Positions 9,158 through 18,403 are shown, counted from the first letter of the stretch. The stretch is 64,000 bases of DNA from Carnobacterium gallinarum DSM 4847 (GCF_000744375.1 NZ_JQLU01000003.1:1-64000); one strand, 5' to 3'. Numbers and translations are program-made. Notes: generated by a model from the letters alone, not told the origin.

Positions 9158-10226
9158 CCAATCCACTCCCTTTTATTATCGGTATTTTAATTTCAATACT
9201 TGTGCCTTTTCCAGGAAAACTAATAAATTTGCATGTTCCACCCATTCCAGCCACACGTTCTTTAATATTTTGCAAACCGTAATTGCCAGCTTTTGTTTCA
9301 TTTGTATCGAATCCAACACCGTCATCAATTACTTTTAATAGAACTAATTGGTCAATCTGCTTCAAATAAACTTCAAGTTCCTTAGCTTTTGAATGACGTA
9401 ATGTGTTTGATAATAATTCTTGAACAATTCTAAAAAGATGATCTTCCACTCCATTTGGTAAATAAACATCATCTACTTCCCATTTAAGCTGAATTTGCAC
9501 CTTTGATTTTAACTCAATCAATAATTGTTCAATTCCTTTTCTCAAGGTCTTACCTTCTAAGCTGATTGGACGTAAATGAAGCAATAATGCACGCATTTCA
9601 GATTGAGATTCATTGATAATACTTTCGACCATTTTTAACTGTTTTTGGAAAATTTCATTTGAGTTTGCTGCTGCCTGTTCATTTAGTGCAGATAACATCA
9701 TCATTGCTGCAAATAATTGTTGGCTAACGGAATCATGTAACTCTCTAGCCAAACGATGACGTTCTTGAGTCAGTATTTCTTCTTTCGTTTCACCATCAAC
9801 TAAAATAGGTTGATTTCCATTAATTTGAACTTCTTTGGATAACTCTACTAATTTATCATGTAAAGACAAGATATGTCGTTCAATATCTTCTTGGTAAACT
9901 GAAGACGTTTCTAAATCTAATTTTCTTTGTTCAAAGATTGTGCTTTCATAATTTCCTTCAGCTAAATATTGTAATTCATTCTCAATTTGTAAAAACTCTT
10001 TTTGATTCATAAAATAGATAATCGTAGTGACAATTAAACCGATAATTATTGCAAAACCAATTAAATAGACTAAATAAGGAATATATAAAAGTCGAATTGA
10101 GATTAAATCCATATACCAAGAATTTTCTGAAATTGCCGAACCATAGGCAATTGAGATCAAAACCATAATGACAAAGGAAAAAAAAGTAATTGAAAGAAAG
10201 AGCTTCTGATTTGCAGCTTTTTTCAT
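9150..10226 (-). CDS. liaS: Envelope-stress sensor kinase LiaS
   Basis: Membrane histidine kinase of 358 residues with two N-terminal helices (about 9-30 and 48-72) and a very short external loop, the intramembrane-sensing layout. The HisKA_3 box [15 protein letters not shown] places the phosphorylated His at 164. The ATPase domain has DDGVGFD and [12 protein letters not shown]. It phosphorylates LiaR and is held off by LiaF in relatives. It overlaps liaF by four bases and liaR by eight, so the three are translationally coupled. Confidence 0.93.
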   Translation of the reverse strand: MKKAANQKLFLSITFFSFVIMVLISIAYGSAISENSWYMDLISIRLLYIPYLVYLIGFAIIIGLIVTTIIYFMNQKEFLQIENELQYLAEGNYESTIFEQRKLDLETSSVYQEDIERHILSLHDKLVELSKEVQINGNQPILVDGETKEEILTQERHRLARELHDSVSQQLFAAMMMLSALNEQAAANSNEIFQKQLKMVESIINESQSEMRALLLHLRPISLEGKTLRKGIEQLLIELKSKVQIQLKWEVDDVYLPNGVEDHLFRIVQELLSNTLRHSKAKELEVYLKQIDQLVLLKVIDDGVGFDTNETKAGNYGLQNIKERVAGMGGTCKFISFPGKGTSIEIKIPIIKGSGLDD

Positions 10227-10966
10227 ATTCCAATCACCTCTAAATCCCCAAATAAAATATTAGTAATAATTTTAATTTTTCTTGAACTTTGTTCATAATG
10301 TGAGCTGTACAGTTTGACTGACTCATTTTGAAGTCCAAAGCTTTCTCCTTCAAAACTAACTTTCCCACGTAATGTACTATGCTCAATCATAATTCCCACA
10401 TCAAGCGGCACTAAAATTCGAGTTTTACCAAACCCTTTACGAATGACAACAAAACTTTCATCTTTAGGCAATAACGTATTTCCTAAATCAACAATTGTGT
10501 CACCAGCAAAAATACTAAAATTAATATCATCCCATTCAAAAACGGAGTTTCCGATTCGTTCGCTACCAATCCATGAACGTTTCAAACGTTTATTGTTTTT
10601 TTCACTTGATGCTTCTGTTTCAATAATCATAATTTCTTTACGTTTCCATGGAGCATTAGAAAAATCGGCGGCGTTCATATTTGAAAACAAAGTGCTTCCG
10701 TTTAATACAAAGAAAATAACCGCAATTACAATCATTGCCCAAAATAAATTCGCAGACAATAAACCAAAGATCATTAATAAAGCGCCTAAAACTAACCAGA
10801 AGTTATTATTGTGTTTCTTTTGTAATTTTCTTTTTAAATTCCAGATAACTAAAAGTGCTCCAATAAAAAAAGCAACAATCAATTGAGGAGTTTTAAATAT
10901 TTGATAGAGCAAACCAATAAACAGCAGTCCTTCTAAAAGGATAAATAGTTTCCAACTTTTGTTCAT
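10223..10966 (-). CDS. liaF: LiaF, membrane inhibitor of LiaS
   Basis: A 247-residue protein with three to four N-terminal membrane helices (residues 5-90) and a cytoplasmic C-terminal beta-rich LiaF domain (IFAGDTIVDLGNTLLPKDESFVVIRKGFGKTRILVP, given here only as its location around 150-185). In Bacillus and enterococci LiaF restrains LiaS until wall antibiotics disturb lipid II. First gene of liaF-liaS-liaR; the promoter region contains a LiaR/CesR-type box. Confidence 0.9.
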   Translation of the reverse strand: MNKSWKLFILLEGLLFIGLLYQIFKTPQLIVAFFIGALLVIWNLKRKLQKKHNNNFWLVLGALLMIFGLLSANLFWAMIVIAVIFFVLNGSTLFSNMNAADFSNAPWKRKEIMIIETEASSEKNNKRLKRSWIGSERIGNSVFEWDDINFSIFAGDTIVDLGNTLLPKDESFVVIRKGFGKTRILVPLDVGIMIEHSTLRGKVSFEGESFGLQNESVKLYSSHYEQSSRKIKIITNILFGDLEVIGI

Positions 10967-11018
10967 TCTGTCTCCCTCCTCTGCTTTTTATTCTAACCTA
11001 AGTATAGCCATTTTTCTA

Positions 11019-11068
11019 CTTATATACAGTGTGCTAAAGCATGATATCTAGCTACGACTTAAGTCTGA
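11019..11068 (-). promoter_or_regulatory. LiaR/CesR/VraR-type box and promoter of liaFSR
   Basis: Read on the minus strand, TCAGACTTAAGTCGTA (11068-11053) agrees at 14 of 16 positions with the lactococcal CesR consensus TCAGHCT-NN-AGDCTGA (consensus recalled, not searched). It centres on the palindrome GACTTAAGTC. A -10 like TATATA lies at 11026-11021 with only a weak -35, as expected for an activator-dependent promoter. Confidence 0.7.
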
Positions 11069-11092
11069 ATTTGTTCATTGGTACAAAAGGAA

Positions 11093-11152
11093 AAGCTGCC
11101 CCAATGAGCAGCTTAATTTTGTATCCTCAAAAAGAATGAATCTTCTTCATTC
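11093..11152 (-). terminator. Tandem terminators after greA
   Basis: On the minus strand GAATGAA pairs with TTCATTC (11152-11134) followed by TTTTT. Next, AAGCTGC pairs with GCAGCTT (11114-11093) followed by TTTCCTTTTG. Both face greA transcripts and insulate liaF. Confidence 0.75.
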
Positions 11153-11170
11153 CATCACTTAATTTTAAAT

Positions 11171-11641
11171 TTAAGCAATTTTAGTGATCTTAACTTGCAT
11201 ATCTCCACCTGGAGTTGAAATCGTTACTTCTTCATTAATGCTTTTTCCTAGTAAAGCTTTAGCAATTGGTGAATCATTTGAAATTTTACCAGAAAAAGGA
11301 TCTGCTTCAGCACTTCCAACAATTGTATACTCTTCTTCTTCACCATCTGGTAATTCAATGAAAGTAATTGTATGACCTAAGGATACTTTGTCCTTATCAT
11401 TATTGTTATCAATGATTTGAGAGAAACGAATCATTGTTTCAATTGTTGTAATGCGCCCTTCAACAAAAGCTTGTTCATCTTTCGCAGATTCATATTCTGA
11501 GTTTTCAGAAAGATCTCCAAAACTACGTGCAATTTTAATGCGTTCAACGATTTCTTTTCTTTTTACAGTAATTAATTCTTCAAGTTCATTTTCAAGATTT
11601 TTTTTTCCTTCTAATGTCATTGGATATACTTTTTCTACCAT
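11171..11641 (-). CDS. greA: Transcription elongation factor GreA
   Basis: Rescues backtracked RNA polymerase by stimulating transcript cleavage. 156 residues: N-terminal coiled coil with acidic tip ([19 protein letters not shown]) and C-terminal FKBP-like domain ([20 protein letters not shown]). The ATG at 11641 (MVEKVYPMT) is chosen because it gives the family length and follows AAGGAG; the longer open frame would add 19 unrelated residues. Its own promoter and a leader hairpin precede it. Confidence 0.95.
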   Translation of the reverse strand: MVEKVYPMTLEGKKNLENELEELITVKRKEIVERIKIARSFGDLSENSEYESAKDEQAFVEGRITTIETMIRFSQIIDNNNDKDKVSLGHTITFIELPDGEEEEYTIVGSAEADPFSGKISNDSPIAKALLGKSINEEVTISTPGGDMQVKITKIA

Positions 11642-11664
11642 TTCCTTAACTCTCCTTCTAAACA

Positions 11665-11767
11665 CTATCTGTATTGACAGATAGTTCAGCGCTATCATGA
11701 TTTTGAAAGCGTACTAATTTTTATTTTTTAATAGTGCTAAGATACCACGAAGCGAGTGAATTGTAAA
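11665..11767 (-). promoter_or_regulatory. greA promoter and leader hairpin
   Basis: On the minus strand TTTACA (11767-11762), 17 bases, TATCTT (11744-11739). The leader then forms an 8-bp stem, CTATCTGT/ACAGATAG (11684-11665), with a four-base loop and ends about 24 bases before the greA start. GreA autoregulation through leader structures is known in other bacteria; here it is only a possibility. Confidence 0.55.
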
Positions 11768-11796
11768 CAACATTCTGTTTATTTTTTTAATTTATT

Positions 11797-12426
11797 TTAT
11801 TTATTTGTTAAGATAGAATGAATTTTCGTCGTCATTAAATCAATCGCCACTTGATTTTGTCCGCCTTCTGGAATAATTATATCGGCATATTTCTTCGTTG
11901 GCTCAATAAATTGATGATACATTGGCTTCACAACACTTAAATATTGTCCAATAACAGAATCTAGAGTACGACCACGTTCGTCCATATCTCGCTTAATACG
12001 TCGTATAATCCGAATATCATCATCTGTATCCACATAAACTTTAATATCCATTAGATCGCGCAAACGTTCATCTTCTAAAATCAAAATACCTTCAATAATA
12101 ATGACTTCTTTTGGTTCTTGCACAATAACTTGATCACTTCGAGTATGTGCAGCATAATCATATATAGGTTTTTTAATTGTTTTATAAGTAATTAAATGCA
12201 ATACATGCTGTATCATCAAATCTGTATCAAAAGCAAACGGATGATCATAATTTGTTTTTAAACGTTCTTCAAAATCCATTTGACTTTGATCTTTATAATA
12301 GAAATCTTGCTCTAGTAATAAAATTGAATGTCCTGAAAATTGATTGAAGATTGCTCGACTGACACTTGTTTTCCCACTACCTGATCCACCAGTTACACCA
12401 ATAACAATTGGCTTGCTTTTTCCCAT
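11797..12426 (-). CDS. udk: Uridine kinase
   Basis: Phosphorylates uridine and cytidine in pyrimidine salvage. 209 residues. P-loop [12 protein letters not shown] near residue 11; [11 protein letters not shown] and YDYAAHTR line the nucleoside site; the lid arginines are in [15 protein letters not shown] at 12426 is chosen for family length and the GAGG ribosome site; the longer frame would add 11 residues across the palindrome. It lies between mltG and greA, the same neighbourhood as in Bacillus. Confidence 0.93.
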   Translation of the reverse strand: MGKSKPIVIGVTGGSGSGKTSVSRAIFNQFSGHSILLLEQDFYYKDQSQMDFEERLKTNYDHPFAFDTDLMIQHVLHLITYKTIKKPIYDYAAHTRSDQVIVQEPKEVIIIEGILILEDERLRDLMDIKVYVDTDDDIRIIRRIKRDMDERGRTLDSVIGQYLSVVKPMYHQFIEPTKKYADIIIPEGGQNQVAIDLMTTKIHSILTNK

Positions 12427-12454
12427 AACTACAATTACCTCTTTCCTTGTGAAA

Positions 12455-12487
12455 AGCATTGAGTCAATTGACTCAATGCTTTTTTTG
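12455..12487. terminator. 26-bp perfect palindrome between mltG and udk
   Basis: 12455-12480 is a perfect palindrome (left half AGCATTGAGTCAA, right half TTGACTCAATGCT). On the + strand TTTTTTT follows, on the minus strand only TTTT. It can act as a partial terminator after mltG, or stop + strand antisense transcripts. Confidence 0.7.
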
Positions 12488-12500
12488 TAACTTTATTCGC

Positions 12501-13658
12501 TTATTTTTTTACTTTACTATCAATATATTTCTCTTTTAGAACTAAATGTTCTTCATACGTTTCTGCATAATAGACTTTTCCAGTATCTGTATCCGCTAGG
12601 AAAAACAGATAATTTGTATCTGCAGGATTTAAAGCAGCTTTGATAGCTTCTAAACTTGGACTATTAAATGGTCCAGGACCAAAACCTTTATTTGCATATA
12701 GATTGTATGGAGAATCAACTTCAGTTTCTTTGATTGAGATAAATTCCTTATGTTCACCTAATGCATAAAGCACACTAATATCCGTTTGTAATGCCATGTC
12801 CTCTTTAATTCGGTTATAGAACACACTAGCAATTTTTGTACGGTCATCGTAAGTGACACCTTCTTTTTCTAATAAAGAAGCGACTGTTAAGACTTGTTGT
12901 ACTGTTTTTGCTTGTCCGTTAATGGTTCCATAAAATGGATACAGCACTTCATTTGTTTTACTAATCATTTTTTCAACAATTTCATTTAAGGTCATGTTGG
13001 ATGAAAAATCATAGACAGCTGGGAATAAATAACCTTCTAATCGATATTTTACATTTTCAGCAGCCATTGCACTATCTAATAATTTAGGATACTTTTTATG
13101 CATTTCATTAACAAATTCCTGATCTTGAATCAATTCCATAAAGTCTTTTTCTTTAAATTTCGTTGAATCTGCAATTGCTTTACCAATTTCATCTAAAGTA
13201 TATCCTTCTTTAATCAAAATTATTTTGGAAGGATCCGTACCTCCACCTTTTTGTAAATCTTTGATAATCGTATCTAATGTCATTGAAGGTGAAAATTCAT
13301 AGAAACCAGCTAAAAAGTCAGCAGCATTTTGAGTTTTTACGTAGTAATTAAAAACTAATGCACTTTTTATAATCTTTTTATCTTCTAAAATCTTAGCGAT
13401 TTCTTTTGAAGTTGAACCAATTGGAACTTCAACAGAAAGTTTCTTCTCGCTCTTAGGATCTAAAGGTTTCAAGGAACTTGTTACGTAACTATAGCCAACT
13501 AATCCCAATATGACTAATAAAACCACCAATACTGAAATTATACTAAGTACAATTTTTCTCACCATGTTTGACTCTTTTTCTCTCTCTAATGTTCTTGAGT
13601 GCGATTCAGCTGTAAGTTTTTCCTTTTTTTCAGACTGATTCTCATTGTTATTTCCCAA
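12501..13658 (-). CDS. mltG: Endolytic murein transglycosylase MltG
   Basis: Membrane-anchored lytic transglycosylase thought to cut nascent glycan strands and release them from synthesis. 385 residues: a charged cytoplasmic tail (1-33), one membrane helix (about 34-58), a LysM-like subdomain, then the YceG catalytic domain. ASLLEKEGVTYDDR places the catalytic Glu at 264, and FYNRI follows. The start is TTG at 13658, seven bases after a perfect AGGAGG. Bacillus also places this gene near udk and greA. Confidence 0.92.
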   Translation of the reverse strand: MGNNNENQSEKKEKLTAESHSRTLEREKESNMVRKIVLSIISVLVVLLVILGLVGYSYVTSSLKPLDPKSEKKLSVEVPIGSTSKEIAKILEDKKIIKSALVFNYYVKTQNAADFLAGFYEFSPSMTLDTIIKDLQKGGGTDPSKIILIKEGYTLDEIGKAIADSTKFKEKDFMELIQDQEFVNEMHKKYPKLLDSAMAAENVKYRLEGYLFPAVYDFSSNMTLNEIVEKMISKTNEVLYPFYGTINGQAKTVQQVLTVASLLEKEGVTYDDRTKIASVFYNRIKEDMALQTDISVLYALGEHKEFISIKETEVDSPYNLYANKGFGPGPFNSPSLEAIKAALNPADTNYLFFLADTDTGKVYYAETYEEHLVLKEKYIDSKVKK

Positions 13659-13997
13659 GAAAGACCCTCCTAACTACAAATTAAAGAACTCTATTCTTAA
13701 TCTTCCTTTAATTTCTTAACTAAACTAACTTCAACCATTATACATGATAATTTTATTAATGAGAACTAAAATATAAAGAATTAAGCAGAAATTCTCTTAA
13801 TCATCTTTTAATTTCCATAAAGTAAACTTTAGCTTGTATTCTCAACTCTACTATTTTATCTTATCTTTTAAAAATATCCTAGTGAAATTTTGTTTTTTAT
13901 AAAATTATTAACAACTCTTTCCTCTTCAATGTAATATAGTTCCTTTTTAACACTCAACAATATATAAGTACCATTACTACAACTAAGGTGGATTTTA

Positions 13998-14090
13998 GTG
14001 AGTGTTTTGAGAGCTAAATCATGGGAGAACAATGATAAAATTTTTCAATCCGTTACCCAACAAATAGCGGCCTTAAAAAAATATGGCTAA
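13998..14090 (+). CDS. Possible 30-residue small protein
   Basis: A GTG start at 13998 follows AAGGTGG at good distance and opens a 30-codon frame ending in TAA. The product begins VSVLRAKSWENNDKIF and ends AALKKYG: hydrophilic, with a possible helix and no membrane segment or signal. Upstream, TTAACA and TAATAT with an 18-base gap (near 13908-13937) could be a promoter. The family is not recognised. It could be a real small gene, or the leftover 5' end of a decayed gene. Confidence 0.3.
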   Translation: MSVLRAKSWENNDKIFQSVTQQIAALKKYG

Positions 14091-14264
14091 TAAATAAAAC
14101 AAATTTACTGAAAGACTACAATTTAATTTATTTTTATTTAGTCAAAAAAAGTTTTTCACCCTTTCACTGAATTACAGAGGGTCCTAACTATCCTGTCATC
14201 CATTTTTCTGATTATCTTGTAACTTCCTACTATAATATACTCCCTCTCATCACAGCATATCTGA

Positions 14265-14302
14265 GAGCTAGTTAAAGAATGCTCGTATTCTTTAACTAGC
14301 TC
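14265..14302. repeat. 16-bp perfect hairpin in the mltG-DUF1292 gap
   Basis: GAGCTAGTTAAAGAAT (14265-14280) pairs with ATTCTTTAACTAGCTC (14287-14302) over the loop GCTCGT. The T-run is weak (TTCT) on the + strand and absent on the other, so terminator function is uncertain. It may end a short + strand transcript from the small open frame. Confidence 0.55.
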
Positions 14303-14400
14303 TTCTAAAAACTATAAAAAAAGAATTTGCTTTTCCCTATCCACTTATTCCAGTTTATAGTTGTAGCTATTTATTGACTATCTATCACACTTTATCTATA

Positions 14401-14437
14401 CAAAAAAAGCTAAGCCCCAATCAGGGACTTAGCTTCA
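14401..14437 (-). terminator. Terminator after ireB-ruvX-DUF1292 operon
   Basis: On the minus strand AAGCTAAGTCCC pairs with GGGGCTTAGCTT, followed by TTTTT, about ten bases beyond the stop. Confidence 0.88.
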
Positions 14438-14446
14438 AATTAAGTT

Positions 14447-14758
14447 CTATTCTTCTTCATCTGCCATGAAAGTATTTAAAACTTCTTCAATCATATCCCA
14501 TTCTTCATCTGTTTCAATTGGTTTCAAGTCGCCTTGATCGCCATTTTCTTGTTCAACATATGAGAATGCTTGTAATTCTATTTCTTCACCTTCAGGAATT
14601 CCTGCTGGGTAAACTAGAACGTATGATTTACCATAATCATCTGAATCAAATGTAAAAAGAATTTCGTATAATTCTTCATTTCCATTTTCATCAATAATTG
14701 TGATATGTTCATGATCGTGGTGTTCATCACCATGGTCGTGGTTGTGATCGTGTGACAT
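14447..14758 (-). CDS. DUF1292 protein with His-rich N-terminus
   Basis: A 103-residue acidic protein of the DUF1292 (YrzB) family, recognised by [19 protein letters not shown] and the acidic tail ending MADEEE. Function unknown. The first 17 residues ([17 protein letters not shown]) hold eight histidines interleaved with acidic residues, a likely metal-binding tail. Third gene after ireB and ruvX, as in Bacillus. Confidence 0.85.
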   Translation of the reverse strand: MSHDHNHDHGDEHHDHEHITIIDENGNEELYEILFTFDSDDYGKSYVLVYPAGIPEGEEIELQAFSYVEQENGDQGDLKPIETDEEWDMIEEVLNTFMADEEE

Positions 14759-14822
14759 TCTGCAACACTCCTTTAAAAATATGTGGTCTCAGCTTCATTC
14801 TACAGCATATTGATAAAAAAAG

Positions 14823-15245
14823 CTAGCTCGGATTGCCATCTAGATAGTTTTGCAAAATCATCACTGCTGCTACCTTATCAATGACTTTTTTACGTTTTTC
14901 TCGAGAAGTATTCGCCTGTTCGATTAACATTCTTTCAGCCTGAACTGTTGTTAAACGCTCATCTTGAAAAGCAACTGGCAAATCTATCTGCTCTTTCAAT
15001 AATTCTGCATAACGCATTGAAGCTTCTGCACGAGGTCCAATTGAATTATTCATATTTTTAGGTAAACCGATGACGAATTTAGTAACTTCATATTCTTTGA
15101 CTAATTCTAGGACACGAGAAATACCAAATTCTTCTTCATCTTCATTAATCCGAATAATTTCAATACCTTGCGCAGTCCATCCAAAAGGATCACTTATGGC
15201 AATTCCTACTGTTCTAGAACCTACATCTAATCCCATTGTTCTCAT
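14823..15245 (-). CDS. ruvX: RuvX/YqgF pre-16S rRNA nuclease family
   Basis: RNase H-like nuclease of 140 residues, annotated as putative Holliday junction resolvase and implicated in 5' maturation of 16S rRNA. The first catalytic Asp is in [16 protein letters not shown]; further acidic residues are in FQDERLTT and [11 protein letters not shown]. Its ATG overlaps the ireB stop by four bases, so it is translationally coupled. Confidence 0.92.
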   Translation of the reverse strand: MRTMGLDVGSRTVGIAISDPFGWTAQGIEIIRINEDEEEFGISRVLELVKEYEVTKFVIGLPKNMNNSIGPRAEASMRYAELLKEQIDLPVAFQDERLTTVQAERMLIEQANTSREKRKKVIDKVAAVMILQNYLDGNPS

Positions 15246-15511
15246 TTATTTGTATGGTCACTCTCTTTCAAGTATGTCTTGACTAGCTCTTCAACAATTT
15301 CATCACGTTCATGACGTCTAATTAAATTACGTGCATCTTTATGACGTGGAATATAGGCAGGATCACCTGAAAGTAAATAACCAACTATTTGATTAATCGG
15401 ATTGTATCCCTTTTCTTCTAACGCGGCATAAACTAATGTCAAGGTTTCTTTAACATTTTTTTCATGGTTTTCGCCAAAATCAAAACGAACTGTTTCATCT
15501 ATTGAACTCAC
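15242..15511 (-). CDS. ireB: IreB (UPF0297), kinase-regulated protein
   Basis: An 89-residue protein, nearly identical in layout to enterococcal Ire[13 protein letters not shown], then [20 protein letters not shown] and [16 protein letters not shown]. In Enterococcus faecalis IreB is phosphorylated by the PASTA kinase IreK and negatively regulates cephalosporin resistance; the N-terminal Ser/Thr residues are the expected sites. It normally follows alaS directly; here 3.3 kb of extra genes separate them. Confidence 0.93.
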   Translation of the reverse strand: MSSIDETVRFDFGENHEKNVKETLTLVYAALEEKGYNPINQIVGYLLSGDPAYIPRHKDARNLIRRHERDEIVEELVKTYLKESDHTNK

Positions 15512-15702
15512 ACTCTACACCCCATTCTTTATTGCCTCTAATCTATATTCTACAAGAAAGTTTAACAAACTACAATGTCTATTCGTATTTCATTTTTTAA
15601 GTTTTTCTTTTTTTTCTTACAATTCTTTAGAATAAAACATTTTTTAATAAAAAATTGGAAATTGTAACCGTAAATTCATCCTACTAGTTTTAAATTTTTA
15701 GC

Positions 15703-17172
15703 TTAATTAGTATTATTATCAACAGTCTTCTCTGGTTCACTAGTAAATTTCACTATTTTTAACTTAAGATTTTGATAATCATCTTCGTCTACCTTAACGT
15801 CTGCCGTTATTTTGAAGCTTTCCACATTTTTGGGTTTATTTAAACTAAACTTATAACTTGTATTATAGGCTACATCATAAACAATGTTGTATTCTTTTCT
15901 CCCAGTTTGAGCAATACTAGCTACTTTAATATCAAAAGAAACACGGTTTATTCCTTCTTCTGCTTGCATTGTTTTAATATACTCAGCAAAGGCCTTGTAT
16001 TGTTCATTCTCTACACCCTCAGAAAAATAACCAATAAATTGTTTTTCGCTTGTAGCATCTGATTTAGGAATCCTACTACTAATTTCTCTATAAATACTGG
16101 ATAATTGTTGTTCTGCCTGATCTTCACTCAATTGATTTTCAAAATCTGAATAATAGGTAGAAGAATAAGTCGTAATTTCTTCTTTTTCAGTTTTGATTGT
16201 ACCCCAATCATATTTCTTTTTTAATTGTAGCTGCATTCCTTTTTCAAAGGCAATAGGTCCAACTTCTGTCTCACCATCTTTTATACTAGCAACCTTTTTA
16301 TCATTTACAAAGACTTCTGCTCCATCTACATTGCTTTCCACAGTAAATTTGACACTCGTTAATTCTAAATCAACATTGCTAGTTACACTACCCAAAGTAT
16401 AAGAAATAGTTTCTTTTGATTCATTGTGTAATTTTTCATTCTTAAGTTTTGCTTCTGATTTAAAAATGAAATCCCCAGGTAAATACGGTCCAACTTTTGT
16501 TGAATAAGATTTTTTGTCTGATTTTGCTACTTTTTCTTGATTAACATAAATTGTAGCATCTTTCCTATTAGTTGAAAGTTCCACATAGACTGGTTGAATT
16601 TTAAAGTTATATTTATCAAAAAATAATAAATGTTTGCCTTTTTTTTCTAAAGCAATATCTGACAGTTGATAATCGAACAATCCATTGCTATTTTTCAGAC
16701 TTGATTCTAAACTTGCTAGGTAGCCTTTATTTTTACTAATAAATTTAATATAAGAGCCAACATTTTTTTTATCTAATTTTAATTCTCGATCGTCACTTAC
16801 CAACATTTTAGTTACTTGATTCGTATTTTTTGTTTCAAGGGCTGTGACAAAGCGTTGAACTTGCTTTTCTTTAGTATAATACGTTTTCCCAAATGAAAAA
16901 ATCCCAACACTGATCAACAGTACAACACCGATTAAAATAAATACCGTCTTTTGCTTCTTTGTTAGTGGTTTTCTAACTTTACTTTCTTTAGTATCTACTA
17001 TCTTTTCTGTACTTTGATTGAACTCAATTTCAGGTCGATTTCCTGTCATTTCAACATGCAATGCGCTAAATTCATCATTTTGTTCAGTTGAAACAAACGA
17101 ACTTCCACAATTCTCACAAAACAAGCTTTCTTCTTGGTTTTCTTGATGTCCACAATATAAACAATTTTTCAT
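15703..17172 (-). CDS. Zinc-ribbon membrane protein of TcaA/YvbJ type
   Basis: 489 residues. A four-Cys zinc ribbon at the N-terminus (CLYCGHQ...FCENCGSSF), an acidic linker, and one membrane helix (about 79-98, TVFILIGVVLLISVGIFSF). A long extracellular part follows, with repeated beta modules (AEVFVNDKKVASIKDGETEVGP type) and a C-terminal NTF2-like domain. This is the architecture of staphylococcal TcaA, linked to teichoic acid and glycopeptide response; its function here is inferred only. It follows another zinc-ribbon gene by 41 bases. Confidence 0.78.
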   Translation of the reverse strand: MKNCLYCGHQENQEESLFCENCGSSFVSTEQNDEFSALHVEMTGNRPEIEFNQSTEKIVDTKESKVRKPLTKKQKTVFILIGVVLLISVGIFSFGKTYYTKEKQVQRFVTALETKNTNQVTKMLVSDDRELKLDKKNVGSYIKFISKNKGYLASLESSLKNSNGLFDYQLSDIALEKKGKHLLFFDKYNFKIQPVYVELSTNRKDATIYVNQEKVAKSDKKSYSTKVGPYLPGDFIFKSEAKLKNEKLHNESKETISYTLGSVTSNVDLELTSVKFTVESNVDGAEVFVNDKKVASIKDGETEVGPIAFEKGMQLQLKKKYDWGTIKTEKEEITTYSSTYYSDFENQLSEDQAEQQLSSIYREISSRIPKSDATSEKQFIGYFSEGVENEQYKAFAEYIKTMQAEEGINRVSFDIKVASIAQTGRKEYNIVYDVAYNTSYKFSLNKPKNVESFKITADVKVDEDDYQNLKLKIVKFTSEPEKTVDNNTN

Positions 17173-17213
17173 CTATTTCTCCTTCATACTAGTCTTTTTT
17201 GTATCTATTTTTG

Positions 17214-18068
17214 TTAGAATAAATAACTGAAGATGCTGCTCATGTCTGAAAACATGCTAGTTAGTAAAATTTTGATAATAAGTGTTTGAATAATAAAATT
17301 GCCTAACCAACTAATTGTAATAATATAAATTCGATCTAATGAGCTATCATTTTTTGGAATAATTAAAGAAATTGTAAAAGCAATGGCAAAGATCATCAAA
17401 GCTACTATTAGTAGGTAAAGAATGGTTGTGATTAATGTCACATTAACAACTAAACTTAACAGTGCGCCAACAGCAATTAAAACTACACCAGGCATCATCA
17501 TTCCAGAAAGATGTGTCAAGTAACTAGGTAAGTTAGGATTTTGCTTCATAATAAATTTTTGCACTCCATATGGTATTCCCATAAAAACTAATGTAAAAAT
17601 CAAAACTAAAATAAAGGCTTTAAAAAATGTTCCTACAACAAAACCAAAACTACTTCCGCCACCAAGGGAATACAAAGAACCCACTGTTTTTGCAGTAAAA
17701 CTAGTTAACATAATTGCTACTAAAATTGAATTTAAACAAATTGTTAAATAACCAAATATTGGATTTTTTTCTTGATAAGAAGACATCGGTTTTTTTATTG
17801 TTTTTACTATAAAGCTCCAATAATCCAAAGAAATCTGTTTCATTTTCTCACTATTAAAAGTTGTTGTTTTTTGTGTATCTTTTGGCACGTCTTGCTTTTG
17901 ATTCATACTTATTTCCTCAACCTCCATTTCTACAGACTCATTTCCAGCCAGTTTTTCTTTAGTAGAGCCTTCTTGAATATTGATTTCCTTTACTTCAGTT
18001 CCACAAGTAGGGCATTTCACTTCTTCTGGTAGCAATTCTGCTCCACATTTTTCACATAATTTCTTCAT
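17214..18068 (-). CDS. Zinc-ribbon protein with multi-helix membrane domain
   Basis: 284 residues. The N-terminal four-Cys ribbon (CEKCGAELLPEEVKCPTCG) is followed by an acidic linker, then about six membrane helices from residue 105 on, resembling Yip1-type integral domains. The start is ATG at 18068, five bases after GGAGGTT; a longer frame starting at 18107 has no ribosome site. Likely co-transcribed with the TcaA-like gene. A possible promoter has TATAAT at 18151-18146. The specific function is not recognised; the shared ribbon suggests the two products interact. Confidence 0.7.
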   Translation of the reverse strand: MKKLCEKCGAELLPEEVKCPTCGTEVKEINIQEGSTKEKLAGNESVEMEVEEISMNQKQDVPKDTQKTTTFNSEKMKQISLDYWSFIVKTIKKPMSSYQEKNPIFGYLTICLNSILVAIMLTSFTAKTVGSLYSLGGGSSFGFVVGTFFKAFILVLIFTLVFMGIPYGVQKFIMKQNPNLPSYLTHLSGMMMPGVVLIAVGALLSLVVNVTLITTILYLLIVALMIFAIAFTISLIIPKNDSSLDRIYIITISWLGNFIIQTLIIKILLTSMFSDMSSIFSYLF

Positions 18069-18187
18069 TTTCCAACCTCCATTTTCTAGGTATATAATAA
18101 ATACCATTTTTAACTATTACATAGTTTATTCTTTTTTTCAATATAATTATACATTTTTTATTAAATAACAATAAAATAAAAAAACTA

Positions 18188-18220
18188 TAAAAAAATTCAA
18201 TTTCAAAATTAACTGAATTC
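18188..18220 (-). terminator. Terminator after the small-gene pair
   Basis: On the minus strand AATTCA (18219-18214 side) pairs with TGAATT, extended by weaker A-T pairs, and TTTTTTT follows. It would end most transcripts of the two small genes before the zinc-ribbon genes. Confidence 0.55.
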
Positions 18221-18268
18221 TCTTATGAGTTTTTTTATTTAAAAATTCTATTTTTCTAAGCTAAATTT

Positions 18269-18382
18269 TTATCCAAATGGATTAAAATTATTAATAAAGT
18301 TGATTAATGTATCTTTTATAATCGTTATAAAATTCACTATTAGGTCTTGCAAAGCTTGTAAGATTTGGTTAATAATATCCAT
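18269..18382 (-). CDS. 37-residue amphipathic peptide (PSM-like), unrecognised
   Basis: An ATG at 18382 follows AAAGGA at ten bases and opens a 37-codon frame ending TAA at 18269. The product starts MDIINQILQALQDL and ends NNFNPFG. Ile, Leu and Phe fall at every third or fourth position (3,4,7,8,11,14,15,18,19,22,26,29,30,33), with Gln, Asn and Asp on the other face: a single amphipathic helix with net charge about -2 and no export signal. This resembles delta-lysin and phenol-soluble modulins, or small membrane toxins; identity is not established. Downstream of the 45-residue gene by 21 bases, under one promoter. Confidence 0.6.
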   Translation of the reverse strand: MDIINQILQALQDLIVNFITIIKDTLINFINNFNPFG

Positions 18383-18403
18383 TTATTTTCAGTCCTTTCC
18401 CTA

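Larger units (their letters stand above)
13659..14446. other. Long intergenic region
   Basis: About 790 bases without a conventional gene between mltG and the DUF1292 gene. It holds a possible 30-codon open frame (13998-14090) with a plausible promoter, a 16-bp perfect hairpin at 14265-14302, and an isolated TATAAT at 14231. Nothing else is recognised. Confidence 0.5.

Noticed and set aside
9982-10233. 83-codon open frame overlapping liaS
   Set aside because: Out-of-frame shadow of the liaS membrane region, which is rich in Phe and Tyr in that frame.
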